Translations under genes and position numbers: made by a program
Shown: positions 8,916 to 18,817 of the stretch, one piece after another
Layout: every line of letters begins with the position of its first letter
Numbering within the stretch: the stretch's first letter is position 1
The notes under the pieces: generated by a model
What the model saw: only the letters and a program-made list of their open reading frames with translations
Database searches by the model: none
Told to the model about the DNA's origin: nothing
From: Oceanibaculum nanhaiense
Lineage (GTDB): Bacteria; Pseudomonadota; Alphaproteobacteria; Oceanibaculales; Oceanibaculaceae
Direction: 5' to 3'
NCBI RefSeq assembly: GCF_002148795.1
Contig: NZ_MPOB01000010.1
Location: 46,014 to 110,013 of the forward strand
Length of the DNA stretch: 64,000 bases

Positions 8916-11257
8916 GTTTCTTCTCCGACGGTCGTCGGCTTGTTGTCGAGCACCCGTCCCGTTTGATCGAAGACGACGACCGAGGCCGCAGCACCTTCAT
9001 GGCTGTCGTCGGACACAGCAAGGCTCGTTTCGCCCGTCGAGCCGAGTTCCTTTGGGGCCGCGACGATGCTTGTCTTGGCCTGCTTCCAGTTCAGCCGCAG
9101 ATCGACCTTGAGCCCCGAAACATTCGTCTCGACCGCGACCCGGCAACGCATGCCGCGCCAGCTGATCTCGGTGATGCTGGCGGCGACGGCTGCTTCGCCA
9201 CGCTCGACAATCAGCTCGGGGATCACGCACTCCTGCAGGCTGACGCCGCCATGGGTGTATTCCGTGCTGGCGAGGAATGCGCCGATGCCGGGTGGTGAGG
9301 CGATGCGCAGCAACGGATTCCAGTACCAGGGATAGGTCGGCACGGTCGGCGTGGAGCCGCCCTGCACCGCGGCGCACCGCGCCCACTTGGTGGCGACGAG
9401 GTACGGCGGCAGATCTACCTTCGGCAGTCCACCGGGCAGCAGCAGCCAGCCGTGATCGGTGACGACGCGGACCGCTCCCCATCCGGCGCTGAGCAAGCCC
9501 TCTATGCGGTCGACGATTGCCTCGATCTCCGGATCGAGCTGGCGGATGAGCAGGCTTCCAAGGGAATGTCCCAGTGAGTCGATCTTGCCGATCTCGGCCC
9601 ACGCGCCGGCCTCGGCGCCGACGGCCATGCGGGCTTCTTCGGCATCCAGCACTTCAACACCCTGTCGCGCCATCGCGTCGCGCAAACGCTGCGCGTTCGC
9701 CGGCTTTCCGCTCTCTGCGATCAGCGGGTAGAAGTCCTCGGCGTCGGCGCCGCCCGAGCACGCGCCGTGGGCGGGAGATGCGAGCGGCTTTGCCGTCGCC
9801 GTCACGGTGGGGATCGGCGCGACCCGGTGCGACATCCGGGCCTTTAGCCCGCGCGCTTCGAGCCTCTCCAGCAGCATCATACCGAGATCGAGGCGCAGGC
9901 CGTCCGCGAAGAGCACGCACGTCTCCCGGTCGGCGGACACGCCAGAGGCCAGCTTTGCGGGGTCGGTGCCGTCCGTCGAAAGGAGCTCCTGGAACCGGCG
10001 TGCAGAGCGATCGAGCCAAGGTTCATAAAGCGCCCGCACCACCTTGGTGACGAGGTTGTTCTCATTGCCCGGCTTGAGGCTGGACAGCGCCTCGATCGCC
10101 GCGCGATCGCACCGCCAGCCTTCAGAAGCGTAGTCGGCGATCAGTGCTTCGACTGTCGCGCCGCCGAGCGGGCGCCTGGCGGCGCGGGCAAGCCGTCCGA
10201 GCGGTTCGAGTGCGACGGCATAGGGGCTTTCGCCGATCTGCGCCCACACCCAGCCGCGCCGCTCCTTGTGTTCTTCGTCGAGGGCGATGATCTTGTCGCA
10301 GGCCTGTGCATGGGCAAGATCGACGACCGCTTCCAGCGCGGCGCGCAGCTTGTCTTCCCGCTCGTCGTTCAACCCTGGCCGGCGGGACTGATCGACGAGG
10401 CCGAGCAGGTCCTTGGGCCGCGCCTGGCGCAGGACCGCGGAGATGCCCGGATAGAGGTTCGGAGCGTCGCAGAACCGCTGCCACACCTCGTTCCACTTGC
10501 CGCCGCCGTGCAGCAGCGCGTCGGCCGCGGCCTGAATCCCGTCCTGATCCGGATCGAAGCCGAACTCGCGGACGCAGACGTCGCGGAAGGTTGCCCAGCG
10601 GCCGGCATCGCAGCGGCCCTCGAAGGCCTCCCTGTCGCTCATCCAGGTGAGCAGGTCGCGGATCGGATCGCCGATCGCGAGACGATCGAAATCGTCGGCT
10701 TCCAGCCGCCGGCCACGCAATGCCGCAATGGGTTCTTCCGCGAGTAGGGGTAATGCGCGGAGCATCGCATCGCGCGTACGCTGGTCGCGCGCGACATCGA
10801 GGCCGAGAGCGTCTTCGGAGGTTAGGATTGCCTCGACAGTCCAGTCCCGCCCGTTCCGCTGATGCCAGACCGCTCCGCGGTACTGAAGCTCAACGAGGGG
10901 CATAAGGTGCCGTTCCTTTGCCGGAAAATCGCCGCCGGCGCGAAGGTCCTGCCGCGCGACGTTCGGCAGGTAGAGGATGGGTGCAAGCTCGGGCGCCGGC
11001 GAGACGTCCGGCAGCGTCCGCTCGACGATGCATTTGAGCCAGATGACTGGCCCCTGTCGCTCCTCGGGCGCGTAGGGGCCAAGCACGTAGAGTTCCGGCA
11101 AGGCCTTCATCAGCGCCGGGAGCAGCGGCTTCCAGTGGCCGTCGGCGTCTGTCCACAGCAGGGCTGCCGGCGGCGCCACGCCGTCCGGCGCGCGCAGGCT
11201 CGCAGCGAAGGACGTCTTCAGCGCATCGAGCAGGGTCTCGGGCGAGGCGCTCGTCAC
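8912..11257 (-). CDS. pglZ: BREX PglZ, alkaline-phosphatase-superfamily protein
   Basis: A 781-residue protein. The PglZ domain is seen as VLFADGLRLDLG near residue 444, RMSHRVAPIPTVTATAKP after it, and VVTDHGWLLLPGG near 594; the aspartate and histidine residues in these motifs are the expected metal ligands of the superfamily. I chose GTG 11257 because GGGAGG lies six bases upstream and the codon overlaps the pglX stop (GTGA); longer upstream extensions run through pglX in another frame and look random. PglZ is the universal BREX core protein, thought to form the complex with PglX/BrxB that modifies host DNA and blocks phage replication. Confidence 0.93.
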   Translation of the reverse strand: MTSASPETLLDALKTSFAASLRAPDGVAPPAALLWTDADGHWKPLLPALMKALPELYVLGPYAPEERQGPVIWLKCIVERTLPDVSPAPELAPILYLPNVARQDLRAGGDFPAKERHLMPLVELQYRGAVWHQRNGRDWTVEAILTSEDALGLDVARDQRTRDAMLRALPLLAEEPIAALRGRRLEADDFDRLAIGDPIRDLLTWMSDREAFEGRCDAGRWATFRDVCVREFGFDPDQDGIQAAADALLHGGGKWNEVWQRFCDAPNLYPGISAVLRQARPKDLLGLVDQSRRPGLNDEREDKLRAALEAVVDLAHAQACDKIIALDEEHKERRGWVWAQIGESPYAVALEPLGRLARAARRPLGGATVEALIADYASEGWRCDRAAIEALSSLKPGNENNLVTKVVRALYEPWLDRSARRFQELLSTDGTDPAKLASGVSADRETCVLFADGLRLDLGMMLLERLEARGLKARMSHRVAPIPTVTATAKPLASPAHGACSGGADAEDFYPLIAESGKPANAQRLRDAMARQGVEVLDAEEARMAVGAEAGAWAEIGKIDSLGHSLGSLLIRQLDPEIEAIVDRIEGLLSAGWGAVRVVTDHGWLLLPGGLPKVDLPPYLVATKWARCAAVQGGSTPTVPTYPWYWNPLLRIASPPGIGAFLASTEYTHGGVSLQECVIPELIVERGEAAVAASITEISWRGMRCRVAVETNVSGLKVDLRLNWKQAKTSIVAAPKELGSTGETSLAVSDDSHEGAAASVVVFDQTGRVLDNKPTTVGEET

Positions 11258-14200
11258 GACCTGCCTCCCGTCTCGGCGGCATGGCGGTCGCGCGCCGCCT
11301 GCTTGAAGGTGTGGCTGCAGTGCAGGTCGTTCCATCGATTGCCGTCGAACTCCCGGCCGCCAGCGAAATCGACGGCGAGATTGAGATCCTCGGGATCCCA
11401 GCCCCAGAACCAGGGATAGTCGTTCCTCTCGCGCTTCGGTTCCTTGCCGCGGTCCTTTTCCCATTTGATCTTCGGTGTCGCGCGCAGGATGCAGGCGGTC
11501 TTTGCGCGACCGTTCAGGGGGCGGGCGGTCATGAACGGGCGGATGTTCATCCGCACGCCGTCATTGATATCCGGCTCCCAGCCGATCGGCTGCTCGTGGA
11601 GCGGCTTCCAGCGGACGAAGATGTCGTAGGGCGGCTCGCCCTCCAGAATCTTGATCAGCTCCGCGCGTAGGTGCTCGGCATGGGCGAGGCGCGCGTCAGC
11701 GCCCTCGACACCGGCCTTCTGCTCGGCACGCTGGCGATCGATCCAGTCGCCGAGATAGGAGTAGATCAGCTTCTCCAGCGTGCGCCGGCCCTCGCCGCCG
11801 GGTGCTGTAAGACGATGGTAGTTGACGAGCGCGTGGAACCCGTCCCGCCGGCCATCCCACACGTGCCAGACGAAGGGGCGTTGATGGAATAGCGCGCAAT
11901 GCTGCTCGAAGAAGCCGTCACGCAGCCAGTCGTCCAGTGTCTTGCCGGCGAAGCCAGCATCGGCCAAGAGGCTCGCAAGCTTGGCTGCTGACCACTCGGC
12001 GCCGAAGGCATCGGCGAGCAGAGTGGTCAGCCGCTCATGCGCTGGCGCTTCGCCTTTGGTGGCATTGAGGCATACGATGCCGTCGGAATCGGCATGTTTT
12101 TCAAGACCGTCAGATTCAACAGCAGGGCAGCCACTGAAGCTGGAACCAGTTTGGCGCGGCCACTGGTACCCAACAAGTCGTTCTACTGCGACTGATAATG
12201 GTGCGTCGGCTCCTTTAGGTTTACCGTCAAATAACCATTGTGTTGGGTCGAAAGAATGAGGTTTAGGAAGCCCATGTGGATATTTCTCGGCAGCTATGCG
12301 CTCCCATTTCCGAAGATCAAATGGAATCTTTACGAGTGTTCCATTAGCGACAATGACGTTGTGATCAAGTTCCCTGACAAGATCATGAAATTCTCGACTA
12401 CTACACAATGCCCACAGGGCCGGTAAAATCTCTTCGGACTGTGGAACGATTGCAGCCAGTGCTTTTTCGTGTCGTTCACCAGTGTATATTGTGGCCTTCA
12501 GATCTCTCATCAGGCCAACAGCAATTCCCAATCGGCCCCAAGCCTGTTGGCCGCTTTGATCTTGGTTGTGGATTTGATCGCGCTCAGCCTGCGTCATACC
12601 CCGGACACGGTTGGTTCCATAATCCCAAGCAACCACATGTTCGCGACCACCCCAGAGTCTCGTTGACTCGACCGTTCCTTGCTGAAAGGCCCAACCAGAC
12701 TCTTCCCTTGGGAACTCCCAAAAACATCTCCCATAATGTGGATAGTCTCCAGTTCCCAAACCTAGGTACGATGCGCAATACTTTGACAATCGAGCACCAT
12801 CAGTCACTTGGTCGATCGAAATTCGATGATCGGGGCTAGCGATCTGGTCGCGCTGGTGAAGGATCGCTGGACGTGCGTTCTGGAGAAACAGCGATTTCTG
12901 TTCTGGTGAGCCGCCGTCGCTGGCGTTTGCTCCAAAGAATGCGTGCTCAGCCGTTGGCTTTGCTGATGTGACGATGATCATGGCAGTGAAGGCGCCAGCC
13001 GCCTGAGGGCTTTCAAACCCGTGCTCGCCAAGTCGCGCGACAGAATTCAATCTGATTTTGTTGAGGAGGCTTCTGCGAAGGCTCTTATACGTATTCAGGA
13101 AAAGCCAATTCTGAGGTGTAACAATTGAAACAGTTCCCTCCGATCCGGAAAGGAAGAGGCAACGCTCGACAAAACACGTTGCAACGTCGGCTTTCGCATT
13201 CGGAAAAGTAGACTCGCAATAGCTGCGAAGCAGATCATCCTGCTTGCCCCGGCCAAGATACGGGACGTTTGTGGAGACTAGGGTAAATTGGCGAGCAAGT
13301 ATCTCCGCGGCCTTCGCCATACCCTGCGCCGCAACCACGATTTCACGCGCTTCGTCCGTGTCGGACGCAGCCAGGATCGACGCGAGAAGCGGCTCCAACT
13401 TATCGAAGCCTTCGCGGAAGATATCGGCGCTGGCCCGACGTGGGTCGATCAGGCTGCCAAGCCACGGTGCCTTGGCGAAGAGATCGTAGAGTGCCTCAAG
13501 GCCGTTCTTGACCCGCTCTTCCAGCCCGACTGTGAGAAGATTCGTTTCGACGCCGAGCAGGTCTCGTTTCGCCGCCGGGTCGGCTGCCGTCACAGCCTTC
13601 TCCGCGAGCCGCAGCCACTCGGCCTTCGTGACGCCGATGGCGAGGCCCGAACAGGCGAGGTTGAGCCTCGGCAGCGGTCGGTAGCCCACCATGCGCCAGG
13701 CGGCGAAGGCGAGATTGAAGGCCGCGATCTGCGTGCAGCGCTGGTCGATCTCCAGGCCGAACAGATTGTCGCGCAGCACCGCCTCGACCGCGGCCTCGCG
13801 GGTCAGCCCTTCCTGGGCCATGCGGAACGCGACCAGGATCGGCAGGGCGAAGACCAGGAAATGGCCCGAGCCCATGCAGGGGTCGAGCACGGTGATGTCC
13901 TTGACCGCCTTGGGCCAGCCGTCAAACGTTCCGGCTGCCGGCCGCCAGGGGCCGTCATCACCGCCATCATTCTTGTCGCGCACGAACCGCAGATAGGTCC
14001 ATTCGACGTCGCCGACCCTGCAGGCCGCGCGCAGCTCGTCCTCGCTCTTTGCCGAACTGGCGAGATTGGGGTTATCCGCCAGCACCTTGCCGGCCCACCA
14101 GGAGCCCAGCGTGTTGTGCAGCAGGAAGAGGACCATGTAGTCCTCGGTGAAGAGCTGGGTGACCGCCGGCAGCTCGTCGGCACCGATCTTGGTCCCCGAC

Positions 14201-14793
14201 TTGTTGACCTCGTCCTTCCGGTCCGCCTGCCAGAACTGGTAGACCCACCCCAGGCTATCGTCGGCGAGGAACACCTCCTGCGGCAGTGCCTTCAACAGGT
14301 CCTCGAGTTCCGAGCGCGTCTCCGCCGGCAGGGCTACAGCCAGCACCGGATCGTCCTTGCGGAAGATCTGCGGCAGCATCCGCTCGGCATAGTCGCTCGC
14401 CAGCTCCAGCCAGTCCGCGCCCTGTTCGCGCGCGAGCTCGCGGGCTTCGTCGAGGCTGATGGCGACCCCCGACTCCGGCTCGATCAGAAGGTCGGTTTCG
14501 GCCAGGAAGCGGGCGAACAGCATGCGGTGCCAGTGCTCGTAGGCGCATTCCTGCATGAGTCGGCCCATCGCCTGCGTCCCGCGCTTCGAATCGCGATGGT
14601 CGCCGAGCTGCCGACCATGGGCGCGCAGGCGATTGCGCAGCGCTCGCGCCTCTGGCGTCATCGCGCCCCACGGCTCGTGATGGTGCACGGCAAGCTGCTC
14701 CAGCACCTTCCTAGCGCCCGTCTCGGCGACGCGCCGCGCCTGACGGACAGTGCGTTCCAGCTCCCTGCGGAGGTCGCGCGCGAGCGAGGCCAT
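11254..14793 (-). CDS. pglX: BREX type 1 PglX, N6-adenine DNA methyltransferase
   Basis: A 1179-residue protein matching type 1 PglX in length. SAM-binding motif I is VLDPCMGSGHFLVF near residue 301. The catalytic motif IV is read as STNVPYLG near 506, where the first proline of the usual NPPY is valine. PglX methylates host DNA at a non-palindromic site, marking self; specificity regions lie in the C-terminal half. Codons around 12000-13200 look more AT-rich than the flanks, fitting the variable recognition region. It starts 12 bases after brxC, with a GGAGGA ribosome site just upstream, and overlaps pglZ by 4 bases. No frameshift is seen, so the gene appears to be in a functional phase. Confidence 0.95.
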   Translation of the reverse strand: MASLARDLRRELERTVRQARRVAETGARKVLEQLAVHHHEPWGAMTPEARALRNRLRAHGRQLGDHRDSKRGTQAMGRLMQECAYEHWHRMLFARFLAETDLLIEPESGVAISLDEARELAREQGADWLELASDYAERMLPQIFRKDDPVLAVALPAETRSELEDLLKALPQEVFLADDSLGWVYQFWQADRKDEVNKSGTKIGADELPAVTQLFTEDYMVLFLLHNTLGSWWAGKVLADNPNLASSAKSEDELRAACRVGDVEWTYLRFVRDKNDGGDDGPWRPAAGTFDGWPKAVKDITVLDPCMGSGHFLVFALPILVAFRMAQEGLTREAAVEAVLRDNLFGLEIDQRCTQIAAFNLAFAAWRMVGYRPLPRLNLACSGLAIGVTKAEWLRLAEKAVTAADPAAKRDLLGVETNLLTVGLEERVKNGLEALYDLFAKAPWLGSLIDPRRASADIFREGFDKLEPLLASILAASDTDEAREIVVAAQGMAKAAEILARQFTLVSTNVPYLGRGKQDDLLRSYCESTFPNAKADVATCFVERCLFLSGSEGTVSIVTPQNWLFLNTYKSLRRSLLNKIRLNSVARLGEHGFESPQAAGAFTAMIIVTSAKPTAEHAFFGANASDGGSPEQKSLFLQNARPAILHQRDQIASPDHRISIDQVTDGARLSKYCASYLGLGTGDYPHYGRCFWEFPREESGWAFQQGTVESTRLWGGREHVVAWDYGTNRVRGMTQAERDQIHNQDQSGQQAWGRLGIAVGLMRDLKATIYTGERHEKALAAIVPQSEEILPALWALCSSREFHDLVRELDHNVIVANGTLVKIPFDLRKWERIAAEKYPHGLPKPHSFDPTQWLFDGKPKGADAPLSVAVERLVGYQWPRQTGSSFSGCPAVESDGLEKHADSDGIVCLNATKGEAPAHERLTTLLADAFGAEWSAAKLASLLADAGFAGKTLDDWLRDGFFEQHCALFHQRPFVWHVWDGRRDGFHALVNYHRLTAPGGEGRRTLEKLIYSYLGDWIDRQRAEQKAGVEGADARLAHAEHLRAELIKILEGEPPYDIFVRWKPLHEQPIGWEPDINDGVRMNIRPFMTARPLNGRAKTACILRATPKIKWEKDRGKEPKRERNDYPWFWGWDPEDLNLAVDFAGGREFDGNRWNDLHCSHTFKQAARDRHAAETGGRS

Positions 14794-14805
14794 GCTATAT
14801 CCTCC

Positions 14806-17800
14806 TTAGTTCACCAGCACCGGGCCGTTCTCGATCGCCTCGATGAGGATCTTCTTCTGGCGCTCGATCCAGGCTTCAACCTCTGCCGCATCGCGCAAGG
14901 TGGCGCGTTCCAGGGAGATCGTCTGGACCTTGGGCAGCAGGAGTTTGGCGGCCTGCTCGATGGCCCGTGCAACACGACCGGGGATCGCGTCGATCTCAGC
15001 CTGCGCGTTTACCAGAGGCCTCTGGTCGAGATGGTTGGCCAGCGCTTCGTTGGTCGCGACTTCGGGTTTCGTCTGCGGCTTCAAGCCGACGGCAGCCTTG
15101 ATCGCCTCCTGGTCAGCCGCCGGGACCTGCTTCCACACATCATTCCCATCGAGGGAACGCATCGCATTTTGGAACGCATCCTGGTGCGCAGCGAAGCTGT
15201 CCTGCACGGCTTTGCGCAGAAGGTCGCCCAACGCACCGCGGATGCCACTGGCCGGATCGGAGTTGTCGAGCAGAAGCCGCTGGCTCCGCACCGCCTCGAT
15301 CTGGTCGAGATGCGGCTTGGCCGCCTCGATCGACGCGGCATGCCGCTCCAGCCGTTCGATCAACTGCCATTTGGGCAGCCGCTCGGCGATCAGGCTCTTC
15401 GTCGCCGACCATTGCTTGATCTTTTCTTCCCATTCGGGAGCCTTGTTTTTGATCGCGACCAGCTGCTCGTTGCCAATGAGCCGCTGGATATCCTCGATTT
15501 CGGTCACGGCCGGTGAAGTGGGAAAGGGGGCATCGCCACCCGCCGACCGCGCTAGCTCTATCAGCTTGGCCAAGAACTCGCCTGCGCGCGCACCCTCTTC
15601 ACCGCCCTTGCAGGGCACCCCGAGCAACTGGAACAGCTTGCGCAGTACCAGGCGGTCCTGGACCGACAGGGTCGCCTGCTCGACGCGGAACTCGGCCTTG
15701 GAGATTTTGTTCTGGTCGAGCTGGCCGAGGGGAACGGCGGCTCCGTTCAGCGTTGCGGTGATGTGCTGCGAGCGGTGTAGGGCGATGAGTGCGGCATCTA
15801 CGGCGTCGCGCGGCCAGCCAAAGGGCGTGCCACCGAGGACCTTGCGAATGTCCGCGCCTGTCTTACCCGCGCCGATGGTGGTGATGACCTGCTGACAGAC
15901 TGGGTGCTTCTCGGTGGCGTCGGTGTGGCCTGTTGGTTGGAACGGGTGATCCGCGCCGTCGCGCGCCCGCTTGATGACGGCCGCCCACGCCGCACTGTCC
16001 GCCTCCTTGAACCGGGGAAACATGCGCACCAGGGCGTCGTCGGTCGCGGTCTTGATGCGGTCGTCCAGGGTGGAGAGCAGCACTTCGCTGCCCCCGCCTT
16101 GGTAGACCTTGGCGTTTGCGACGATCTCGCGAACAAGCCGATCGCGATCGCCGACGGCGCGGGCACGCCGGCTGTCCATGCTCTGTCTGGCTTCCTGTCC
16201 CTCGGGCGAGGTCGGATTGCCTTTCGCGTCGAGGGTCTGTTGCGCCGCATCGGCCTCGACAATCAGACGACGAAGGTCGTCGGCCGACTGGCGCGGGATG
16301 AAGAGGTAGAGCACGGGGCTGTCGGCTCCGGCAGCCCGGGCCGCATCAAGCACATCCTTCTCGGCTGCGCTCCAGCCATCTCGGATCCAGATCGGGATGC
16401 CGCCGCCATCGACTATCGGCGGCGTCGCCTCGCGATGCACTATGAACTGGCGCGGCTCCTTGGCGGCGCCCTGAACGATACGGAGGCCACGGATGATCTT
16501 GTCGATCTCCCCGTACAGCAATTGATCGCGCTTGAACTGGATCGCTGCGTCGTCGTTGTTGAGCTTGGTCTGGCGGTTGCGGAACTCGCGGTCCCATTCG
16601 CTGCCCTCGCGAGTCTGCAGGCGATACTCCTCGCCAACCGGCATGAGGACACCCTGGTCCGAGAGCTCCTTCAGCATCGCCTCGACGTCGCTGCGCAGTT
16701 TGCCGTTGTCGGCCGCTAGATCATCGATGAGGAGGTCGGCAATGTGCTCGCTGGTCGCGCGCACACCGATATCGGCACCGGCCTCGCGCTTCAGCTTGCC
16801 GATGAGGAAGACGAGGCCGCAAATCCGCTGCGCGAGCGCACCTTCCGTCCGGCCGACCTGGATGATGCGTTCGTTGATCTCGCGGAGTAGAACGCCCGTG
16901 TTGACCATTTCCGGCGCCAGCGCATCGAACAGCTCATCTCCGGGCACGACGGTGCCAAGCGAGCGATCCGACAGCTTGGCGATCGCGTCATGGATGATCC
17001 GCAGCTGCGAGCGCAGCTGGCTGTGGGTTCCGGCGGCGTCGATCTGGCGGAAGCAGTCCTCCCAGAAGCGACGACGCACCGGCAAGAGCGGGTAGTCGTC
17101 GACAATGACGCCCCGATCTTCAACCGTCTCGCCGATTCGCGTGCCCTGGAGCTGACGCGACACCTCGCCGGCATGCTTATCCAGCAATGAGCGCACGTCG
17201 CCGACCGCCGATGGCTTCTTCTGGAGCAGCACCTTCCGCGTGACCGTCTCCACCTCGGCGTCGGATAACGGCACGCGGATCGTGAAGCGATCCATCAACT
17301 TCTGGAGCAGAGGCACATCGGTGAGCGCGCTCTGTCCGGCGCCTACGATCATCACATGGCTGTCGAGCTGCTTTGAGACGGCTTCGGCGACCTCGGTCAC
17401 GAGCACGGAGCGATCGTTGGACTCGCCGATGTACTGCTGTGCCTCGTCGAGGATGAGGAGCGTGCAGGGCAGGCGACCGTCCTTGCCGACCAGGCGGAGC
17501 GCATCCTTCGCGGTTCTCAGGAACTGGTCGGTCGTAATGTCAGACGTCTGGGGTGGAAATTGCGCTCTCAGCGCTTGCCGGGCCTCAGCTTCGTTCGTGG
17601 CGAAGTCGGGCTCGCAGGCGAGGACAGCACGGGCAATCGGCCCACTGACGTAGAGATTGTTGAGTTCGCGATCGAAGGACCTGCCGGCGGACTCGATCTC
17701 GACCTTGATCTTGTCAAAGTGCCCGAGTGAGTGAAGCCAGAGACAGAAGCATGCCTGCGGATATTGCTCTGGCAAGCCAGCGGCGCGCAGCAGGATCCCG

Positions 17801-18255
17801 AGAATGGTCAGACGGACATTGTCGGTCGTGCCACTTGGGAGTGCGCCGGCTGCCGCGATCAGACCACCAGCGCGCTTTCCGGCGGTGTCGAGTTCCCGCA
17901 AGAGGTCGTGCAAATCCTCAGGAATCGATGGAACAAGACTTCGCGCCGTCGACCCGTCCGGGAAGGCGGTGTCCTGCCAGAGATGGCATAGCATCTTCAG
18001 CAGATGCGACTTTCCGCTGCCAAAGAAGCCGCTCACCCAGGCTCCGCGCTGGCTGGTCCTCCCGAGATTGTCCAGAAACGAACGAATGATCTTCTGGATG
18101 CCGTCCGCGTACTGCCCTTCACACACAAAGGTCGACAACTCGCCGCGGAGCTCGGCAAGCGCGCGTTCGCTTTGACTGTCGGCAATCCTCGCCTGTCCCT
18201 GATTGACGAGCGGGTGTGCAGCTGGATCGCGCTGCAGGACCTCTTTGATCTTCAT
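14806..18255 (-). CDS. brxC: BREX BrxC, large P-loop ATPase
   Basis: A 1149-residue protein beginning MKIKEVLQRDP, the usual type 1 BrxC start. Walker A GFFGSGKSHLLK lies near residue 75, and LLILDEAQQYIG is the likely Walker B. The rest is long and helical with few recognisable motifs, as in other BrxC/PglY proteins. ATG 18255 is preferred over ATG 18261 because AGGAGG lies six bases upstream and the codon overlaps the brxB stop (ATGA). BrxC is required for both host methylation and phage exclusion in studied type 1 systems; its target is not established here. Confidence 0.94.
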   Translation of the reverse strand: MKIKEVLQRDPAAHPLVNQGQARIADSQSERALAELRGELSTFVCEGQYADGIQKIIRSFLDNLGRTSQRGAWVSGFFGSGKSHLLKMLCHLWQDTAFPDGSTARSLVPSIPEDLHDLLRELDTAGKRAGGLIAAAGALPSGTTDNVRLTILGILLRAAGLPEQYPQACFCLWLHSLGHFDKIKVEIESAGRSFDRELNNLYVSGPIARAVLACEPDFATNEAEARQALRAQFPPQTSDITTDQFLRTAKDALRLVGKDGRLPCTLLILDEAQQYIGESNDRSVLVTEVAEAVSKQLDSHVMIVGAGQSALTDVPLLQKLMDRFTIRVPLSDAEVETVTRKVLLQKKPSAVGDVRSLLDKHAGEVSRQLQGTRIGETVEDRGVIVDDYPLLPVRRRFWEDCFRQIDAAGTHSQLRSQLRIIHDAIAKLSDRSLGTVVPGDELFDALAPEMVNTGVLLREINERIIQVGRTEGALAQRICGLVFLIGKLKREAGADIGVRATSEHIADLLIDDLAADNGKLRSDVEAMLKELSDQGVLMPVGEEYRLQTREGSEWDREFRNRQTKLNNDDAAIQFKRDQLLYGEIDKIIRGLRIVQGAAKEPRQFIVHREATPPIVDGGGIPIWIRDGWSAAEKDVLDAARAAGADSPVLYLFIPRQSADDLRRLIVEADAAQQTLDAKGNPTSPEGQEARQSMDSRRARAVGDRDRLVREIVANAKVYQGGGSEVLLSTLDDRIKTATDDALVRMFPRFKEADSAAWAAVIKRARDGADHPFQPTGHTDATEKHPVCQQVITTIGAGKTGADIRKVLGGTPFGWPRDAVDAALIALHRSQHITATLNGAAVPLGQLDQNKISKAEFRVEQATLSVQDRLVLRKLFQLLGVPCKGGEEGARAGEFLAKLIELARSAGGDAPFPTSPAVTEIEDIQRLIGNEQLVAIKNKAPEWEEKIKQWSATKSLIAERLPKWQLIERLERHAASIEAAKPHLDQIEAVRSQRLLLDNSDPASGIRGALGDLLRKAVQDSFAAHQDAFQNAMRSLDGNDVWKQVPAADQEAIKAAVGLKPQTKPEVATNEALANHLDQRPLVNAQAEIDAIPGRVARAIEQAAKLLLPKVQTISLERATLRDAAEVEAWIERQKKILIEAIENGPVLVN

Positions 18256-18815
18256 GCCCATCCTCCTTCGCCGTGCAGCGTGATCGGCACAGCGAGGTAA
18301 TTCCAGCCATCGCGTGCATCGAGTAGGCGGTAATTGTTTCGCTCGTACTGGCCTGGGAAAAAGACCACGAGACGGCCGCGAATGTCGGCTTCAACGGCTT
18401 TTAGAATTTGTGAGATGCGGGCAAAGCCGAAAAGAGCGCCAACGCCGAACACTGCGACGACCGAGGTGTCGGTGACGTCCGGGTGGCACAACCGACTGCG
18501 CAGCCGTTCGGCAACGTAATTTGGAAACTCCGCTTCCAGCTTGAGATGGAGGTCGTCCGGCGAAGCGAAATACTCATCCCTGTAGTCGTCTGCCGCCATC
18601 CAGTCGGCAAACGCTGGCGCGAGGTCTATCTCATGCCACTCATGGCCGGCTTGCCTTGTCGCCGTCTCGAAGGCCAGCTTTCGTGCGCGCAGGGTTCGCT
18701 CCAGCTCCTTGTCGTAGACGACCATGACGACCCGCTGAGCACCGGCAACGGTGCGCTGCCAGGGCGTTGCGATGTGACGGCCGTACTTCTCCGCGAGGTC
18801 CTCGATGCGTGCCAT
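18252..18815 (-). CDS. brxB: BREX BrxB (DUF1788 family)
   Basis: A 187-residue protein of normal BrxB length. Recognisable family features are YDKELERTLRARK near residue 34, SVVAVFGVGALFGFARIS near 118 and a C-terminal GRLVVFFPGQYERNNYRLLD block. BrxB is a small core BREX protein reported to interact with PglZ; no catalytic residues are evident. It starts two bases after the brxA stop and overlaps brxC by four bases, so the three are translated as a unit. Confidence 0.92.
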   Translation of the reverse strand: MARIEDLAEKYGRHIATPWQRTVAGAQRVVMVVYDKELERTLRARKLAFETATRQAGHEWHEIDLAPAFADWMAADDYRDEYFASPDDLHLKLEAEFPNYVAERLRSRLCHPDVTDTSVVAVFGVGALFGFARISQILKAVEADIRGRLVVFFPGQYERNNYRLLDARDGWNYLAVPITLHGEGGWA

Positions 18816-18817
18816 GG

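Noticed and set aside
11258..11464. A longer N-terminus for PglZ
   Set aside because: The extension reads through pglX in another frame and is arginine-rich random-looking sequence; GTG 11257 with GGGAGG and the overlap fits better.
13288..15516. A 742-codon open frame on the plus strand
   Set aside because: It is antisense to pglX and brxC, whose motifs and overlapping operon layout are clear; the plus-strand product has no recognisable motif.
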